Part shown: piece by piece, positions 55,378 through 62,796 of the stretch
Numbering within the stretch: position 1 is the stretch's first letter
Layout of the letters: each line of letters begins with the position of its first letter
Assembly (NCBI GenBank): GCA_038260305.1
Contig: JBBSNY010000011.1
Location: 46,304 to 110,303, forward strand
Length of the DNA stretch: 64,000 nt
Direction of reading: 5' to 3'
Source: CADCVQ01 sp038260305
GTDB taxonomy: Bacteria; Actinomycetota; Thermoleophilia; Solirubrobacterales; Solirubrobacteraceae
Program-made: the position numbers and the translations under genes
The notes under the pieces: generated by a model
Seen by the model: only the letters and a program-made list of their open reading frames with translations
The model's database searches: none
Told to the model about the DNA's origin: nothing

Positions 55378-55599
55378 CTACGGCCGGCGGTCGCGATAGA
55401 GGACGGGCTCCTCGACCACGGTCCTGCGGCCCACGGTGCGGGCCTGGAGGAGCTCCACGACGAGCCACACGGCGCCGACGAGGAAGAGGATCACCCCGAC
55501 CGTCTGGATCGAGACGCCCGCCACGGTCGCCGTCACGGCAAGCCACAGGACGAGCCCCAGGGCCATCAGGACGAGCGGCGGTCCGGCATCGGCAATCAT
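55378..55599 (-). CDS. Small two-TM membrane protein (DUF6458-like)
   Basis: A 73-aa protein with two membrane segments (PLVLMALGLVLWLAVTATV and TVGVILFLVGAVWLVVELL) and a short tail (RRTVVEEPVLYRDRRP). The G-V-x-I-x-T-V-G between the helices and the basic, VVEE-containing tail resemble the DUF6458 family; this is recognition by pattern only. A strong AAGGAGG ribosome site precedes ATG 55599. It is downstream of the M50 gene with an 86-bp gap. Confidence 0.65.
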   Translation of the reverse strand: MIADAGPPLVLMALGLVLWLAVTATVAGVSIQTVGVILFLVGAVWLVVELLQARTVGRRTVVEEPVLYRDRRP

Positions 55600-55685
55600 C
55601 GGATTCTGCCTCCTTGAATGTAAGTTGCTGCTTATCGTTATGTCCGGCACGTCGAGGTGACAAACCTGGCTGGACGAGCTGCGGA

Positions 55686-57539
55686 TCACGGCGCCACCGC
55701 GGGGTCCGGGGTCGTCGTGGTCGTCGTCGGAGTCGTTGTGGTCGCTGTCGGTGTGACTTCGGCCGGGGGGGTGGCGGCGGGCGCGGGCTCGGTTGCCGGG
55801 GCGGGCCCGGTCGCCGGCGCCGGCGTCGTAGTCGCGGGAAACCCGGTCGTCGTCGTCGACCCGGGCGTCGTCGTCGTGGTCGTCGAAGTCGTGGTCGTGC
55901 TCGTCTCGACCGTCGTGGTGCCCTCGTCCTGAGTGACCTGCTCCCCGGTCGGCGAGCTGCGATGCACAAAGGGCGCGCCGTGCAGCTGGCGCGCGCGCTG
56001 CGGCGACAGCGCGGCATGGCCCGTGGGCACCTTCGGCAGGCTGCGCACCGCGCTGACGAGCGTGCCCTTCTCGCCCGGCTGGATCGGCCGGTAGTCGCCG
56101 TGTGGCCACCACAGGAACGCGACGACCCCGACGGCGGCCGCGCTACCGAGCGCGAGGCCGGCGCGGCGGACCGGATGCACGGCGGACCAGCTCCAGGCGC
56201 CCGCTCCCGCGCGCTTGGCGACCCGTGAGGTGGAGTAGACCATGCCCATCAGCGGCAGGACGAGGATCAGCATCTCGAAGACGTTCAGGATGGCCTTGCC
56301 GGTCCGCCCGTGCGAGATGTCGGGCCCGATGCGCTCGTAGTGCACCGCGAAGGAGTCATAGCCCGTCGCGAAGGCGCGCGGGGCGTGGATCAGCATGACG
56401 ACGAACAGCAGCGCGATGACCGGCACGACGAAGCAGACATAGCCGGTCACGACGCGGCGCACCCAGGCTTTCAGCTCAGTCACGCGCGGGTCGGGCTCGC
56501 GGCCGGGGATCAGCCGGCGCAGCACGGGCTTGATCCGCGTCAGCATGTCCGGCACGCCCGTGAGGTCTGAGATGATGTAGAAGCCGTCCAGGCGCAGCAG
56601 CGGCAGCGACTGCTGCACGATCGCGAACGTCTGGATGACGATGAGCAGCAGCAGCGCCTCGAAGCCGGTGAGCGCGTAGATGCCCGCGACGAGCAGTGCG
56701 AAGCAGCAGTTGAAGTACATGCCGCCCATGTCGGCGCGCAGTCGGCCCGCCTTGCCGAGGCGGTAGGCGTCGGTGATGTCCGTGTAGAAGGCCGGCCAGA
56801 CGATGTAGATGCCGACGCCCATCACACCCGGCTTCGCGCCGCCGTAGCGGGTGCCGGTCGCGTGGCCGACCTCGTGGAAGGCCGTGGCGAGCACGACGCC
56901 GCCGAACAGCATGAACATCAGCGATGGGTCGTAGATGACCTTGCGCAGGCTCTGGCTGATGCCGTGCACGCCGAACAGCCACGCGTCGAGCGCGACGAAC
57001 GCGAGCACGACGAGGACGACGATCGGCGGCCAGAACAAGGGCTTGAACACGGTCGTCAGGCCGCGCACGAAGCCGTCGGGCAGCACCTTGGTACGGAACT
57101 TCAGCGCCAGCAGCGGGTCGACCTTGTCGATCTTCGGCGAGCTGCCGTCGCGCTCGGCGACGACCCCGAGCGGCCGCAGCTGCTCGTCGAGCAGCGTCTG
57201 CACCATGTCCGGCTCGACCTGGCGCTCGATGCGCTCGCTGAAGCGCCGGGCGAGCTCGGGCTCGTGGGCCTCGCCGTCGATGACCTCGGCGAGCGCATAG
57301 AGCATCGGCGGCATCTGGACCATCTGGCCGTCTCTGCGGCGGGCGATGTACGGGGCCTCCTTGAAGCCCGAGTCCTCGAAGCGACCGACGAGCTCGATGC
57401 CCTCGGCCAGACGCGGGGCGAGCGGGGCGCCGGGAGCGGCATCCACGCGCGGGCGCACGGGCGCGGCCACCGACGACGTAGGCGCCTCGCGCGCGTCGTC
57501 GACGGCGGGAGGCTCGGCGTGATCGAGGTCGGGGGTCAT
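55686..57539 (-). CDS. M50 (site-2-protease type) peptide metalloprotease with PqqD-like N-terminus
   Basis: A 617-aa membrane protein. Residues ~45-130 resemble a PqqD-like winged helix (YIARRRDGQMVQMPPMLYAL, LLDEQLRPLGVV), the fold that binds leader peptides in many ribosomal-peptide systems. The membrane core has the M50 zinc site: HEVGH at 222-226 and LPLLRLDGFY near 312-321, whose Asp318 should be the third ligand. About ten helices are predicted. From ~540 on the protein is a long Thr/Pro/Ala tail (TTTVETSTTTTSTTTTTTP). It lies directly downstream of three precursor-like peptide genes and is the likely maturation or export protease for them. That link is inferred from order. Confidence 0.8.
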   Translation of the reverse strand: MTPDLDHAEPPAVDDAREAPTSSVAAPVRPRVDAAPGAPLAPRLAEGIELVGRFEDSGFKEAPYIARRRDGQMVQMPPMLYALAEVIDGEAHEPELARRFSERIERQVEPDMVQTLLDEQLRPLGVVAERDGSSPKIDKVDPLLALKFRTKVLPDGFVRGLTTVFKPLFWPPIVVLVVLAFVALDAWLFGVHGISQSLRKVIYDPSLMFMLFGGVVLATAFHEVGHATGTRYGGAKPGVMGVGIYIVWPAFYTDITDAYRLGKAGRLRADMGGMYFNCCFALLVAGIYALTGFEALLLLIVIQTFAIVQQSLPLLRLDGFYIISDLTGVPDMLTRIKPVLRRLIPGREPDPRVTELKAWVRRVVTGYVCFVVPVIALLFVVMLIHAPRAFATGYDSFAVHYERIGPDISHGRTGKAILNVFEMLILVLPLMGMVYSTSRVAKRAGAGAWSWSAVHPVRRAGLALGSAAAVGVVAFLWWPHGDYRPIQPGEKGTLVSAVRSLPKVPTGHAALSPQRARQLHGAPFVHRSSPTGEQVTQDEGTTTVETSTTTTSTTTTTTPGSTTTTGFPATTTPAPATGPAPATEPAPAATPPAEVTPTATTTTPTTTTTTPDPAVAP

Positions 57540-57564
57540 GTCGGAGAGGTCGCCGTGCGATGCG

Positions 57565-57592
57565 CGAGGGGCGACCGATCGGTCGCCCCTCG
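57565..57592. terminator. 28-bp perfect palindrome between the peptide genes and the M50 gene
   Basis: CGAGGGGCGACCGA and its reverse complement meet without any spacer, giving a perfect 28-bp palindrome centred at 57578/57579. It is in the 83-bp gap after the third peptide gene. As RNA it is a very strong hairpin that could reduce transcription into the protease gene or protect the peptide message; no U tract follows. Confidence 0.6.
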
Positions 57593-57622
57593 TCGCGGCA
57601 CCGCGTGTTGCACTCAGGACGG

Positions 57623-57823
57623 CTAGTTGCCCTGCGTGATGTCGGCGGTCTGGGTCGCGTTGGCGTAGGCCACCGAGCTGTCCGACAGGACGTTGGCGGC
57701 GACGGCAGCGTTGACGGGCGCGGCCACGTTCGCGCTGATCAGCGACATCGCGGCGCGCTCGGGGAGCTCCTCGCCGGCGAGCTCGTTGAGGTCTTCACGG
57801 GTCAGGGGCTTGAAATCAGACAT
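57623..57823 (-). CDS. Precursor-like peptide 1
   Basis: A 66-aa peptide, third in transcription order. Leader part: LTREDLNELAGEELPERAAM is the first block (residues 7-26), followed by SLISANVAAPVNAAVAAN and a Ser/Ala/Asn/Gln-rich end (SDSSVAYANATQ, ending in Asn66). It has no cysteine and no signal peptide. GAGGAG precedes ATG 57823. It is nearly identical to peptide 2 in the leader and gap-free aligned over its full length. The pattern of constant leader, variable tail and neighbouring protease is that of a ribosomally made modified peptide, but the class is not recognised. Confidence 0.75.
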   Translation of the reverse strand: MSDFKPLTREDLNELAGEELPERAAMSLISANVAAPVNAAVAANVLSDSSVAYANATQTADITQGN

Positions 57824-57843
57824 GTGGGTCTCCTCGGGTCGGG

Positions 57844-58044
57844 TTAGTTGGTCTGGGTGATGTCGACGTCCTGGCTGGCGTTCGCGTAGGCGATCGAGTT
57901 GTCCGAGGCGACGTTCAGCGCGGCGGCCAGGTTCACCGGGGCGGCGACGTTGGCGTTCACCAGCGACATCGCGGCGCGCTCGGGCAGCTCCTCGCCGGCG
58001 AGCTCGTTGAGGTCCTCACGGGTCAGGGGCTTGAAATCGGACAT
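57844..58044 (-). CDS. Precursor-like peptide 2
   Basis: A 66-aa paralogue with the same residues 1-28 as peptide 1. The C-terminal part differs: NANVAAPVNLAAALNVASD and NSIAYANASQDVDITQTN. Conserved positions with peptide 1 include Asn38, Asn44, Ser47-Asp48, Ala52-Tyr53-Ala54, Gln58, Ile62, Gln64 and Asn66. GAGGAGGCG precedes ATG 58044, which lies 10 bp after the stop of peptide 3. Confidence 0.75.
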   Translation of the reverse strand: MSDFKPLTREDLNELAGEELPERAAMSLVNANVAAPVNLAAALNVASDNSIAYANASQDVDITQTN

Positions 58045-58054
58045 GGGCGCCTCC

Positions 58055-58264
58055 TCAGTTGCTCTGGTCGATGGGGGTGGTCTGCGCCGCGTCGGCGTAC
58101 GCGATCGCCCCGTCAGACAGCACGTTGGCCGCCACGGCTGCATTGATCGGAATCGCGATGTTCGCGTTGACGAGCGACATCGCGGCGCGCTCGGGCAGCT
58201 CCTCGCCGGCCAGCTCCTCGAGATCGTCGCGGGTCAGCGGCTTGTGGCTTGAGTCCTCGGTCAT
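58055..58264 (-). CDS. Precursor-like peptide 3
   Basis: A 69-aa paralogue, first in transcription order, with three extra N-terminal residues (TEDSSHKPLTRDDLEELAGE, then ELPERAAMSLVNANIAIPI and NAAVAANVLSDGAIAYADAA, ending IDQSN). GAAGGAGAAGCG precedes ATG 58264. The frame is open upstream with good codon bias (HRVIRKRIRTDRDGV, KLAADVNAVISIQEGE), and a GTG some 34 codons earlier could give a longer 103-aa form. The downstream gap of 10 bp ties it to peptide 2. Confidence 0.72.
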   Translation of the reverse strand: MTEDSSHKPLTRDDLEELAGEELPERAAMSLVNANIAIPINAAVAANVLSDGAIAYADAAQTTPIDQSN

Positions 58265-58447
58265 CGCTTCTCCTTCTTGGATCGAGATCACCGCGTTGAC
58301 GTCCGCGGCAAGCTTGACTCCGTCGCGGTCGGTGCGGATGCGTTTGCGAATTACTCGGTGCACGGCCTGGGAGATGCCCTGCTTCGTCTGGGTGGCAAAC
58401 CTGAACCGGAGGTTGGTCAACTTCCTTTGACGGGTATGGCGCCGGCC

Positions 58448-59149
58448 ATGAGCGAATCGTCGAACCTGTCGGGACTGTGCCGCCGAGTGCAGGCCACCGA
58501 CGAGCCTGCCGACGCCCTCCGCGCGATCACCGCGCTGCGCTCCCGCTTGGAGGATCTCGAGCGCCTGCACGTCGGCGGGATGCTCGAACGGGAGGCGACG
58601 TGGGCCGAGATCGGCGAGGCGCTCGGCATCACCCGGCAGGCTGCGCATCACCGCCATCGCGCCATCACCCGGCCGCACCCCGTCGCCCCGAGCGCCGAGG
58701 TCAGCAGGGTGCTGGTGACGAGCACCGCCCGCGGCACCGTGCGGAGGGCCCGCGAGGAGGCCGCGGCGCTCGGCGCCGACGCGGTCGGCACTGAGCACCT
58801 GCTGCTGGCGCTGACGTGCAGCGGCGCCGAACCCGTCGCGCGGGTGCTCGCCGAGGCCGGCGTCGACGAGGCGACGCTGCGCAGCAGATTGCACCCGACG
58901 GTCATCGAGGACGCCACGCCCGCGGAGTCCCGCGGTGGCTTCACGCCTTATGCCCGCGAGGTGCTCGAGGGCTCCCTGCGTGAGGCCGTCGATCGTGGCG
59001 ACGGATTCATCGCGGCCGACCACCTGCTGCTCGCGCTGCTGCGCAGCCCCGTCGGTGGCGCCGCGCGGACGCTCGACGCGCTCGGCGTCGACGTCCAAGC
59101 CGTGCTCGCCGCACTCGCGCGGCCCGACGGACAGCCGTCAATGCGCTGA
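58448..59149 (+). CDS. HTH plus Clp_N-domain protein
   Basis: A 233-aa cytoplasmic protein. Residues ~20-72 are helical and contain a helix-turn-helix (ATWAEIGEALGITRQAAHHR). Residues ~85-230 form a ClpA/ClpC-type N-terminal repeat domain without any AAA+ ATPase: LGADAVGTEHLLLALTCSG, then FTPYAREVLEGSLREAVDRG and FIAADHLLLALLRSP. Clp_N repeats bind peptides or adaptors, so the fusion suggests a DNA-binding regulator that senses peptides or proteolysis. It is divergent from the precursor-peptide operon across 183 bp and may regulate it. ATG 58436 is an alternative start. Confidence 0.8.
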   Translation: MSESSNLSGLCRRVQATDEPADALRAITALRSRLEDLERLHVGGMLEREATWAEIGEALGITRQAAHHRHRAITRPHPVAPSAEVSRVLVTSTARGTVRRAREEAAALGADAVGTEHLLLALTCSGAEPVARVLAEAGVDEATLRSRLHPTVIEDATPAESRGGFTPYAREVLEGSLREAVDRGDGFIAADHLLLALLRSPVGGAARTLDALGVDVQAVLAALARPDGQPSMR

Positions 59150-59233
59150 GACGCGCCGTTTGTCGTCTGTGCGCCACGGGCATCTCTCCGGCTGCCCGAG
59201 GCCGGTTCAAGCTATTTGAGGAGAGGTTCACTG

Positions 59234-59821
59234 ATGCGACGCGTACTCGCGCTTACCATGATCTTGACGTTGTCGCTCGCCCTTCCGGCCGTGGCTGGTG
59301 GTGGCCCGAACAACATCGTGATCGCCTCGCCGACCGCGGACGGCGCGAAGCTCCATCGCACGAGCGTGAAGGTGTCCAGCACCGGGTCCCAGAGCGTCAC
59401 TTCGACGAACCTCGCGAACGCGACGCCGCACGACTGCACCGGCTGTGAAGGGATCGCCGTGGCCTTCCAGGCGCTCATCGTGACCGGCGACTCGACGACG
59501 CTCAGTCCGACGAACGCGGCCGTCGCGGTCAATACGAACTGCACGAGCTGCGGAGCGTTCGCGTACGCCTATCAGTACGTCGTCACGGCCGACCACGGCA
59601 CCCATCTCAGCCGCGACGGCCGCGCGAAGATCGCCGACATCCGCCGTCAGGCCACGGCGGCGACGAATGCCGGACTGGCGTATGGCGACCTCGACGCGAA
59701 GCTGACGCAGCTCGCCGGCGAGTTCAAGGCGGCGGTCGTCGACGATCTCGAGCATTCCGGCGCCGATCCTCACGACGGCGACCCCGAGGCCGACATCGAC
59801 GAGGCGCCGGCCGCCTCGTGA
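59234..59821 (+). CDS. Secreted double-CxxC protein
   Basis: A 195-aa exported protein with signal peptide (RRVLALTMILTLSLALPAVA). The central domain has two CxxC pairs: CTGC (68-71) in ATPHDCTGCEGIAVAFQALI and CTSC (103-106) in NAAVAVNTNCTSCGAFAYAY. They could form disulfides or bind metal. The motif P-x-N-A-A-V-A-x-N (92-100) is identical to the one in precursor peptides 1 and 3 about 1-1.5 kb away. The C-terminus is acidic (HDGDPEADIDEAP). A ribosome site (GAGGAGAGG) and ATG 59234 set the start. Confidence 0.75.
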   Translation: MRRVLALTMILTLSLALPAVAGGGPNNIVIASPTADGAKLHRTSVKVSSTGSQSVTSTNLANATPHDCTGCEGIAVAFQALIVTGDSTTLSPTNAAVAVNTNCTSCGAFAYAYQYVVTADHGTHLSRDGRAKIADIRRQATAATNAGLAYGDLDAKLTQLAGEFKAAVVDDLEHSGADPHDGDPEADIDEAPAAS

Positions 59822-59828
59822 ACGAACT

Positions 59829-59898
59829 TGCTCGGGCGCCACGGATGGCCGCCCGAGCAGGCCGGCGCCGCCGGCGTCGCTCCTTCCCGGCGGCGCCG
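59829..59898. terminator. Two tandem strong hairpins after the secreted protein gene
   Basis: TGCTCGGGCG...CGCCCGAGCA (59829-59838/59850-59859, 10-bp stem, 11-nt loop) and CGGCGCCGCCG...CGGCGGCGCCG (59863-59873/59888-59898, 11-bp stem, 14-nt loop), starting 8 nt after the stop. They probably terminate transcription. The remaining ~120 bp to the next gene show nothing recognisable. Confidence 0.5.
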
Positions 59899-60024
59899 AC
59901 GTGGCCGGCTTCACCCGACGTTAGGCCGAGAGTGCGGCCGGGCACAACCGGGGCAACCATCGGCACACCGCGACATCGCGCGAGCCAAGGCGATGCGCGC
60001 ATGCATTTCTTCTCAGGACCCCTC

Positions 60025-60642
60025 ATGAGCTCAGCTGCGATCCGCCGCTGGACGTCGGCGTCGGTTCTCGTCGGCGTATTCACCGCCGCCGCCGGTTGCG
60101 GCGCGTCCGAGACCACGCCGCTCAGCGCCGGTCGCGCCGCACGCTGGCACGACACGATCGCCAAGGTGCGCGCCTCCGCGACAACCGATCGGCCGGCCGC
60201 GCTCACCGCGCTGACGCGCCTGTCGGCATACGTCGACCGCGACGCAAAGGCGGGCCAGCTTCCGGTCGCCGACGCCGCGGCATTGCGGGCCGGCATCGCC
60301 CAGGCGCGCCGGCACCTGCCGAAGCCGGCGGCGACGGCCTCGGTCCCCGCGCCGGCGCTCGACGCGAGTACGCCGCGGCCTGCGGTGGCCCCGGCCACGA
60401 ATCGACCGGCGACGCCCTCTGCGTCGCGGCAGAAGACGTCCACACCCCAGCCGCCGCGCGCGGCTGGCGTCGAGCAGCCGTCGGCGGCACAGACCGAGGC
60501 CGACCGTCAGGCGAATGCCAAGGGTCATGACAAGCGCGTCAAGACGAAGCCCGAGCCCCAGAAGGTCAAGCCCGAGAAGGCGAAGGCCCCGAAGGACACG
60601 GCCAAGCTCCAGGATGCCAACGTCCAGGGCGGCGAGGGATGA
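60025..60642 (+). CDS. Lipoprotein with a lysine/proline-rich tail
   Basis: A 205-aa predicted lipoprotein: signal peptide with lipobox TAAAGC (Cys25), a helical segment of ~75 residues (WHDTIAKVRASATTDRPAAL, SAYVDRDAKAGQLPVADAAA) and a disordered Ala/Pro then Lys-rich tail (HDKRVKTKPEPQKVKPEKAK). The four-base overlap with the kinase gene implies coupled translation. It may be a cell-surface partner of the kinase; function is unknown. ATG 60001 is an alternative start. Confidence 0.65.
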   Translation: MSSAAIRRWTSASVLVGVFTAAAGCGASETTPLSAGRAARWHDTIAKVRASATTDRPAALTALTRLSAYVDRDAKAGQLPVADAAALRAGIAQARRHLPKPAATASVPAPALDASTPRPAVAPATNRPATPSASRQKTSTPQPPRAAGVEQPSAAQTEADRQANAKGHDKRVKTKPEPQKVKPEKAKAPKDTAKLQDANVQGGEG

Positions 60643-61715
60643 GGCCCGCGCAGGGCGTCGGGCTCGCCGACGGGCGCTACCGCCTGGAGCGCCGACTGGG
60701 CGCGGGCGGGATGGCCTCGGTCTGGCTCGCGCGCGACACGCGCCTGGAGCGCCACGTCGCGGTCAAGGTCGTGGCGGATAGCCTCGCCGACGACGAGTCG
60801 TGGATGTTGCGCTTTCGCCGCGAGGCGCGGGCGGCGGCCGCGCTGTCGCATCCGAACATCGTGCAGGTCTTCGACTACGGCATCGACGACAAGCGCCCGT
60901 TTCTCGTGATGGAGCACGTCGACGGCCAGAACCTCGCCGAGCGGCTCGCCGACCAGGCCGCTCGCCGGCCCGACGCGCGGCGGCTCGCGCGCGAGCTGCT
61001 CGCGGCCCTCGCCCACGTGCATGGCGCGGGGATCGTGCACCGCGACATCAAGCCGGCGAACATCCTGCTCGACGCGCGAGGCGGCGTGCACCTGACGGAC
61101 TTCGGCATCGCCCATTCGGAGGGTGCGAGCTCGCTGACGCAGACGGGGATCGTCATCGGCACGATGAAGTACCTCGCCCCCGAGGTCGGCGAAGGTGCGC
61201 GGCCGTCAGTCGCGACCGATCTGTACGCGGCCGGCATGGTCATCCGCGAGGTCGCGGGCGCAGAGCCCGCGCCGGGAATGGCGATGTTGATCGAGGCGCT
61301 CGTCGAGCCGCACCCGCTGATGCGGCTGGAGTCGGCGCAGGCGGCGCTCGACCTCATCGCCGCGACGGACCCGCCGGATGGCGATACCGAGTCCGCGAGC
61401 CTCGATCCCGATCGGCCGCCCGCGCCGCCTACGCCGTTACCTATCCCGGCGCCCGCGCGGTTGGATCGCACACGGCAGACCGAGGCGCACCGCCCCAGCG
61501 CCGCCCGTCGGCCGCACCGGCGCATCTCGCGGCTGACCGCCAGCGGGCTGGCGGTCGCCCTGATCGCGCTCGTCGTCGTCCTCAGCGAGACCACGGGAAC
61601 GGACTCGGGCCAGGCCGACACCCCGACGAGGGTCGCGCCGGCGGCTCCCGACGCGCCGCTCGGCGATCAGCTGCGGGCGCTCGAGGGCATCGTCGATCGA
61701 GCCGCCGCGCGCTAG
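60639..61715 (+). CDS. Transmembrane Ser/Thr protein kinase (PknB family)
   Basis: A 358-aa Hanks-type kinase. Catalytic motifs are complete: GAGGMASV (21-28), Lys43 in VAVKVV, HRDIKPAN with Asp136, DFG (154-156) and YLAPEVGEG. The kinase domain is short, ending near residue 250. A Pro-rich linker leads to one membrane helix (SGLAVALIALVVVLSE, ~300-318) and only ~40 extracellular residues, with no PASTA domains. Targets are unknown. It is coupled to the upstream lipoprotein gene, and its 3' end overlaps the convergent gene by four bases. Confidence 0.88.
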   Translation: MRPAQGVGLADGRYRLERRLGAGGMASVWLARDTRLERHVAVKVVADSLADDESWMLRFRREARAAAALSHPNIVQVFDYGIDDKRPFLVMEHVDGQNLAERLADQAARRPDARRLARELLAALAHVHGAGIVHRDIKPANILLDARGGVHLTDFGIAHSEGASSLTQTGIVIGTMKYLAPEVGEGARPSVATDLYAAGMVIREVAGAEPAPGMAMLIEALVEPHPLMRLESAQAALDLIAATDPPDGDTESASLDPDRPPAPPTPLPIPAPARLDRTRQTEAHRPSAARRPHRRISRLTASGLAVALIALVVVLSETTGTDSGQADTPTRVAPAAPDAPLGDQLRALEGIVDRAAAR

Positions 61716-62005
61716 CTGCGGGCCGACTCCTCGTCGGGCCAGTGACCGTGCTCGTCGAGGTAGTCGCGCGCGGCGGCCTCCTCGTCGCGCTCGAGGTCAC
61801 CCGTGACACCGACGCGATACAGGACGTTCAGCAGCAGCGTGGCGCCCGCCGCACCGACGAGCATCGCGAAGCCCTCGAGGCCGTTGATCGAGTGGTTGAA
61901 GATCAGGATCACGACGCCGGCGAGGACGACGACGGCGGGCAGCACGTAGCGAACGCCGATGAGGCTCTTCGAGCGTGGCGGCGGGGGAGAGGGCGAGGCG
62001 GTCAT
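61712..62005 (-). CDS. Small two-TM membrane protein
   Basis: A 97-aa protein: Pro-rich start (TASPSPPPPRSKS), two membrane segments (VLPAVVVLAGVVILIFNHS, and FAMLVGAAGATLLLNVLYRV) and an acidic cytoplasmic tail with a conserved-looking ERDEEAAARDYLDEHGHWPD. That tail motif recurs in many small actinobacterial membrane proteins of unknown function. Its ATG overlaps the stop of the upstream phosphatase gene by four bases, so the two are coupled. Confidence 0.7.
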   Translation of the reverse strand: MTASPSPPPPRSKSLIGVRYVLPAVVVLAGVVILIFNHSINGLEGFAMLVGAAGATLLLNVLYRVGVTGDLERDEEAAARDYLDEHGHWPDEESARS

Positions 62006-62751
62006 CGCAGGAACTCCGGGATCTCGGGGGACTCGGCCGTGGGAAGGCCGCCGGCGAACGTCGGCCATGCCAGCGTGCGCAGCGATCGCTGCACGACGGC
62101 GCCGTTGTCGAACATCGCGCCGCGCACCGCGACGGGGTCGGTCGTCTCGTCGAGGATCGCGGTGAGCACGCGCATCGGGCCCATGTGCGTGCTCACGATG
62201 ACCGCGAGCGGCCGTCGCAGTGTGGCGGCGAGCTTGCGCAGGTCGAGCAGGAACGACAGGACCCGCCGCGTCAGGGCGATGTAGCTCTCGCCGCCCGTCG
62301 GCGCGAGCGTGAGGTCGACGGCGAGGCGCGGGTCGCGCGGACGGATCGGCGTGCGCTCGAGCTCGCCGTAGGAGCGCTCGGCGAGCCGCACGTCGGCCGC
62401 CGTGTACGGAACCGTCAGGTCACCGGCCCGCGCCATCAGCGACAGCGTCTCGATGCTGCGCATGAGGTTCGAGGTGAAGCCGATGTCGAAGCCGCGGCCG
62501 ACGATCTGACGGCCGGCGTCCTGGGCCTGCAGGCGCCCACGGACGGTCAGCGGCGCGTCCGTCGTACCGGTGAACAGGCCCGCCGCGTTCGTCGTCGTCT
62601 CGCCGTGGCGCACGAGGCAGAGCTCGACGTCGGGCGCGTCGGCCTGGCGCGCGAGGCGCTCGCGCAGCTGCTCGCGCGTCTGGAGGCCGGGCGTGACGAG
62701 GCGCAGCCAGGTCTCGAGCGGGGTCAGGGGTGTGGTCGGACGGACGCTCAT
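62002..62751 (-). CDS. Histidine phosphatase (phosphoglycerate-mutase-like) protein
   Basis: A 249-aa protein of the histidine phosphatase superfamily. The phospho-accepting His49 is in LCLVRHGETTTNAAGLFTG, followed by APLTVRGRLQAQDAG, the conserved Arg in TSNLMRSIETL, Glu in LAERSYGELE and the second His in VSTHMGPMRVL. The family includes phosphoglycerate mutases, broad-specificity phosphatases and sugar-phosphate phosphatases; the substrate is not evident. It starts with ATG 62751 after an AAGGAC ribosome site and is coupled to the small membrane protein downstream. Confidence 0.85.
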   Translation of the reverse strand: MSVRPTTPLTPLETWLRLVTPGLQTREQLRERLARQADAPDVELCLVRHGETTTNAAGLFTGTTDAPLTVRGRLQAQDAGRQIVGRGFDIGFTSNLMRSIETLSLMARAGDLTVPYTAADVRLAERSYGELERTPIRPRDPRLAVDLTLAPTGGESYIALTRRVLSFLLDLRKLAATLRRPLAVIVSTHMGPMRVLTAILDETTDPVAVRGAMFDNGAVVQRSLRTLAWPTFAGGLPTAESPEIPEFLR

Positions 62752-62796
62752 CGCTTCTGTCCTTCATAGCGCAGCGGGCAGCTCGGCAAGGCCCCG

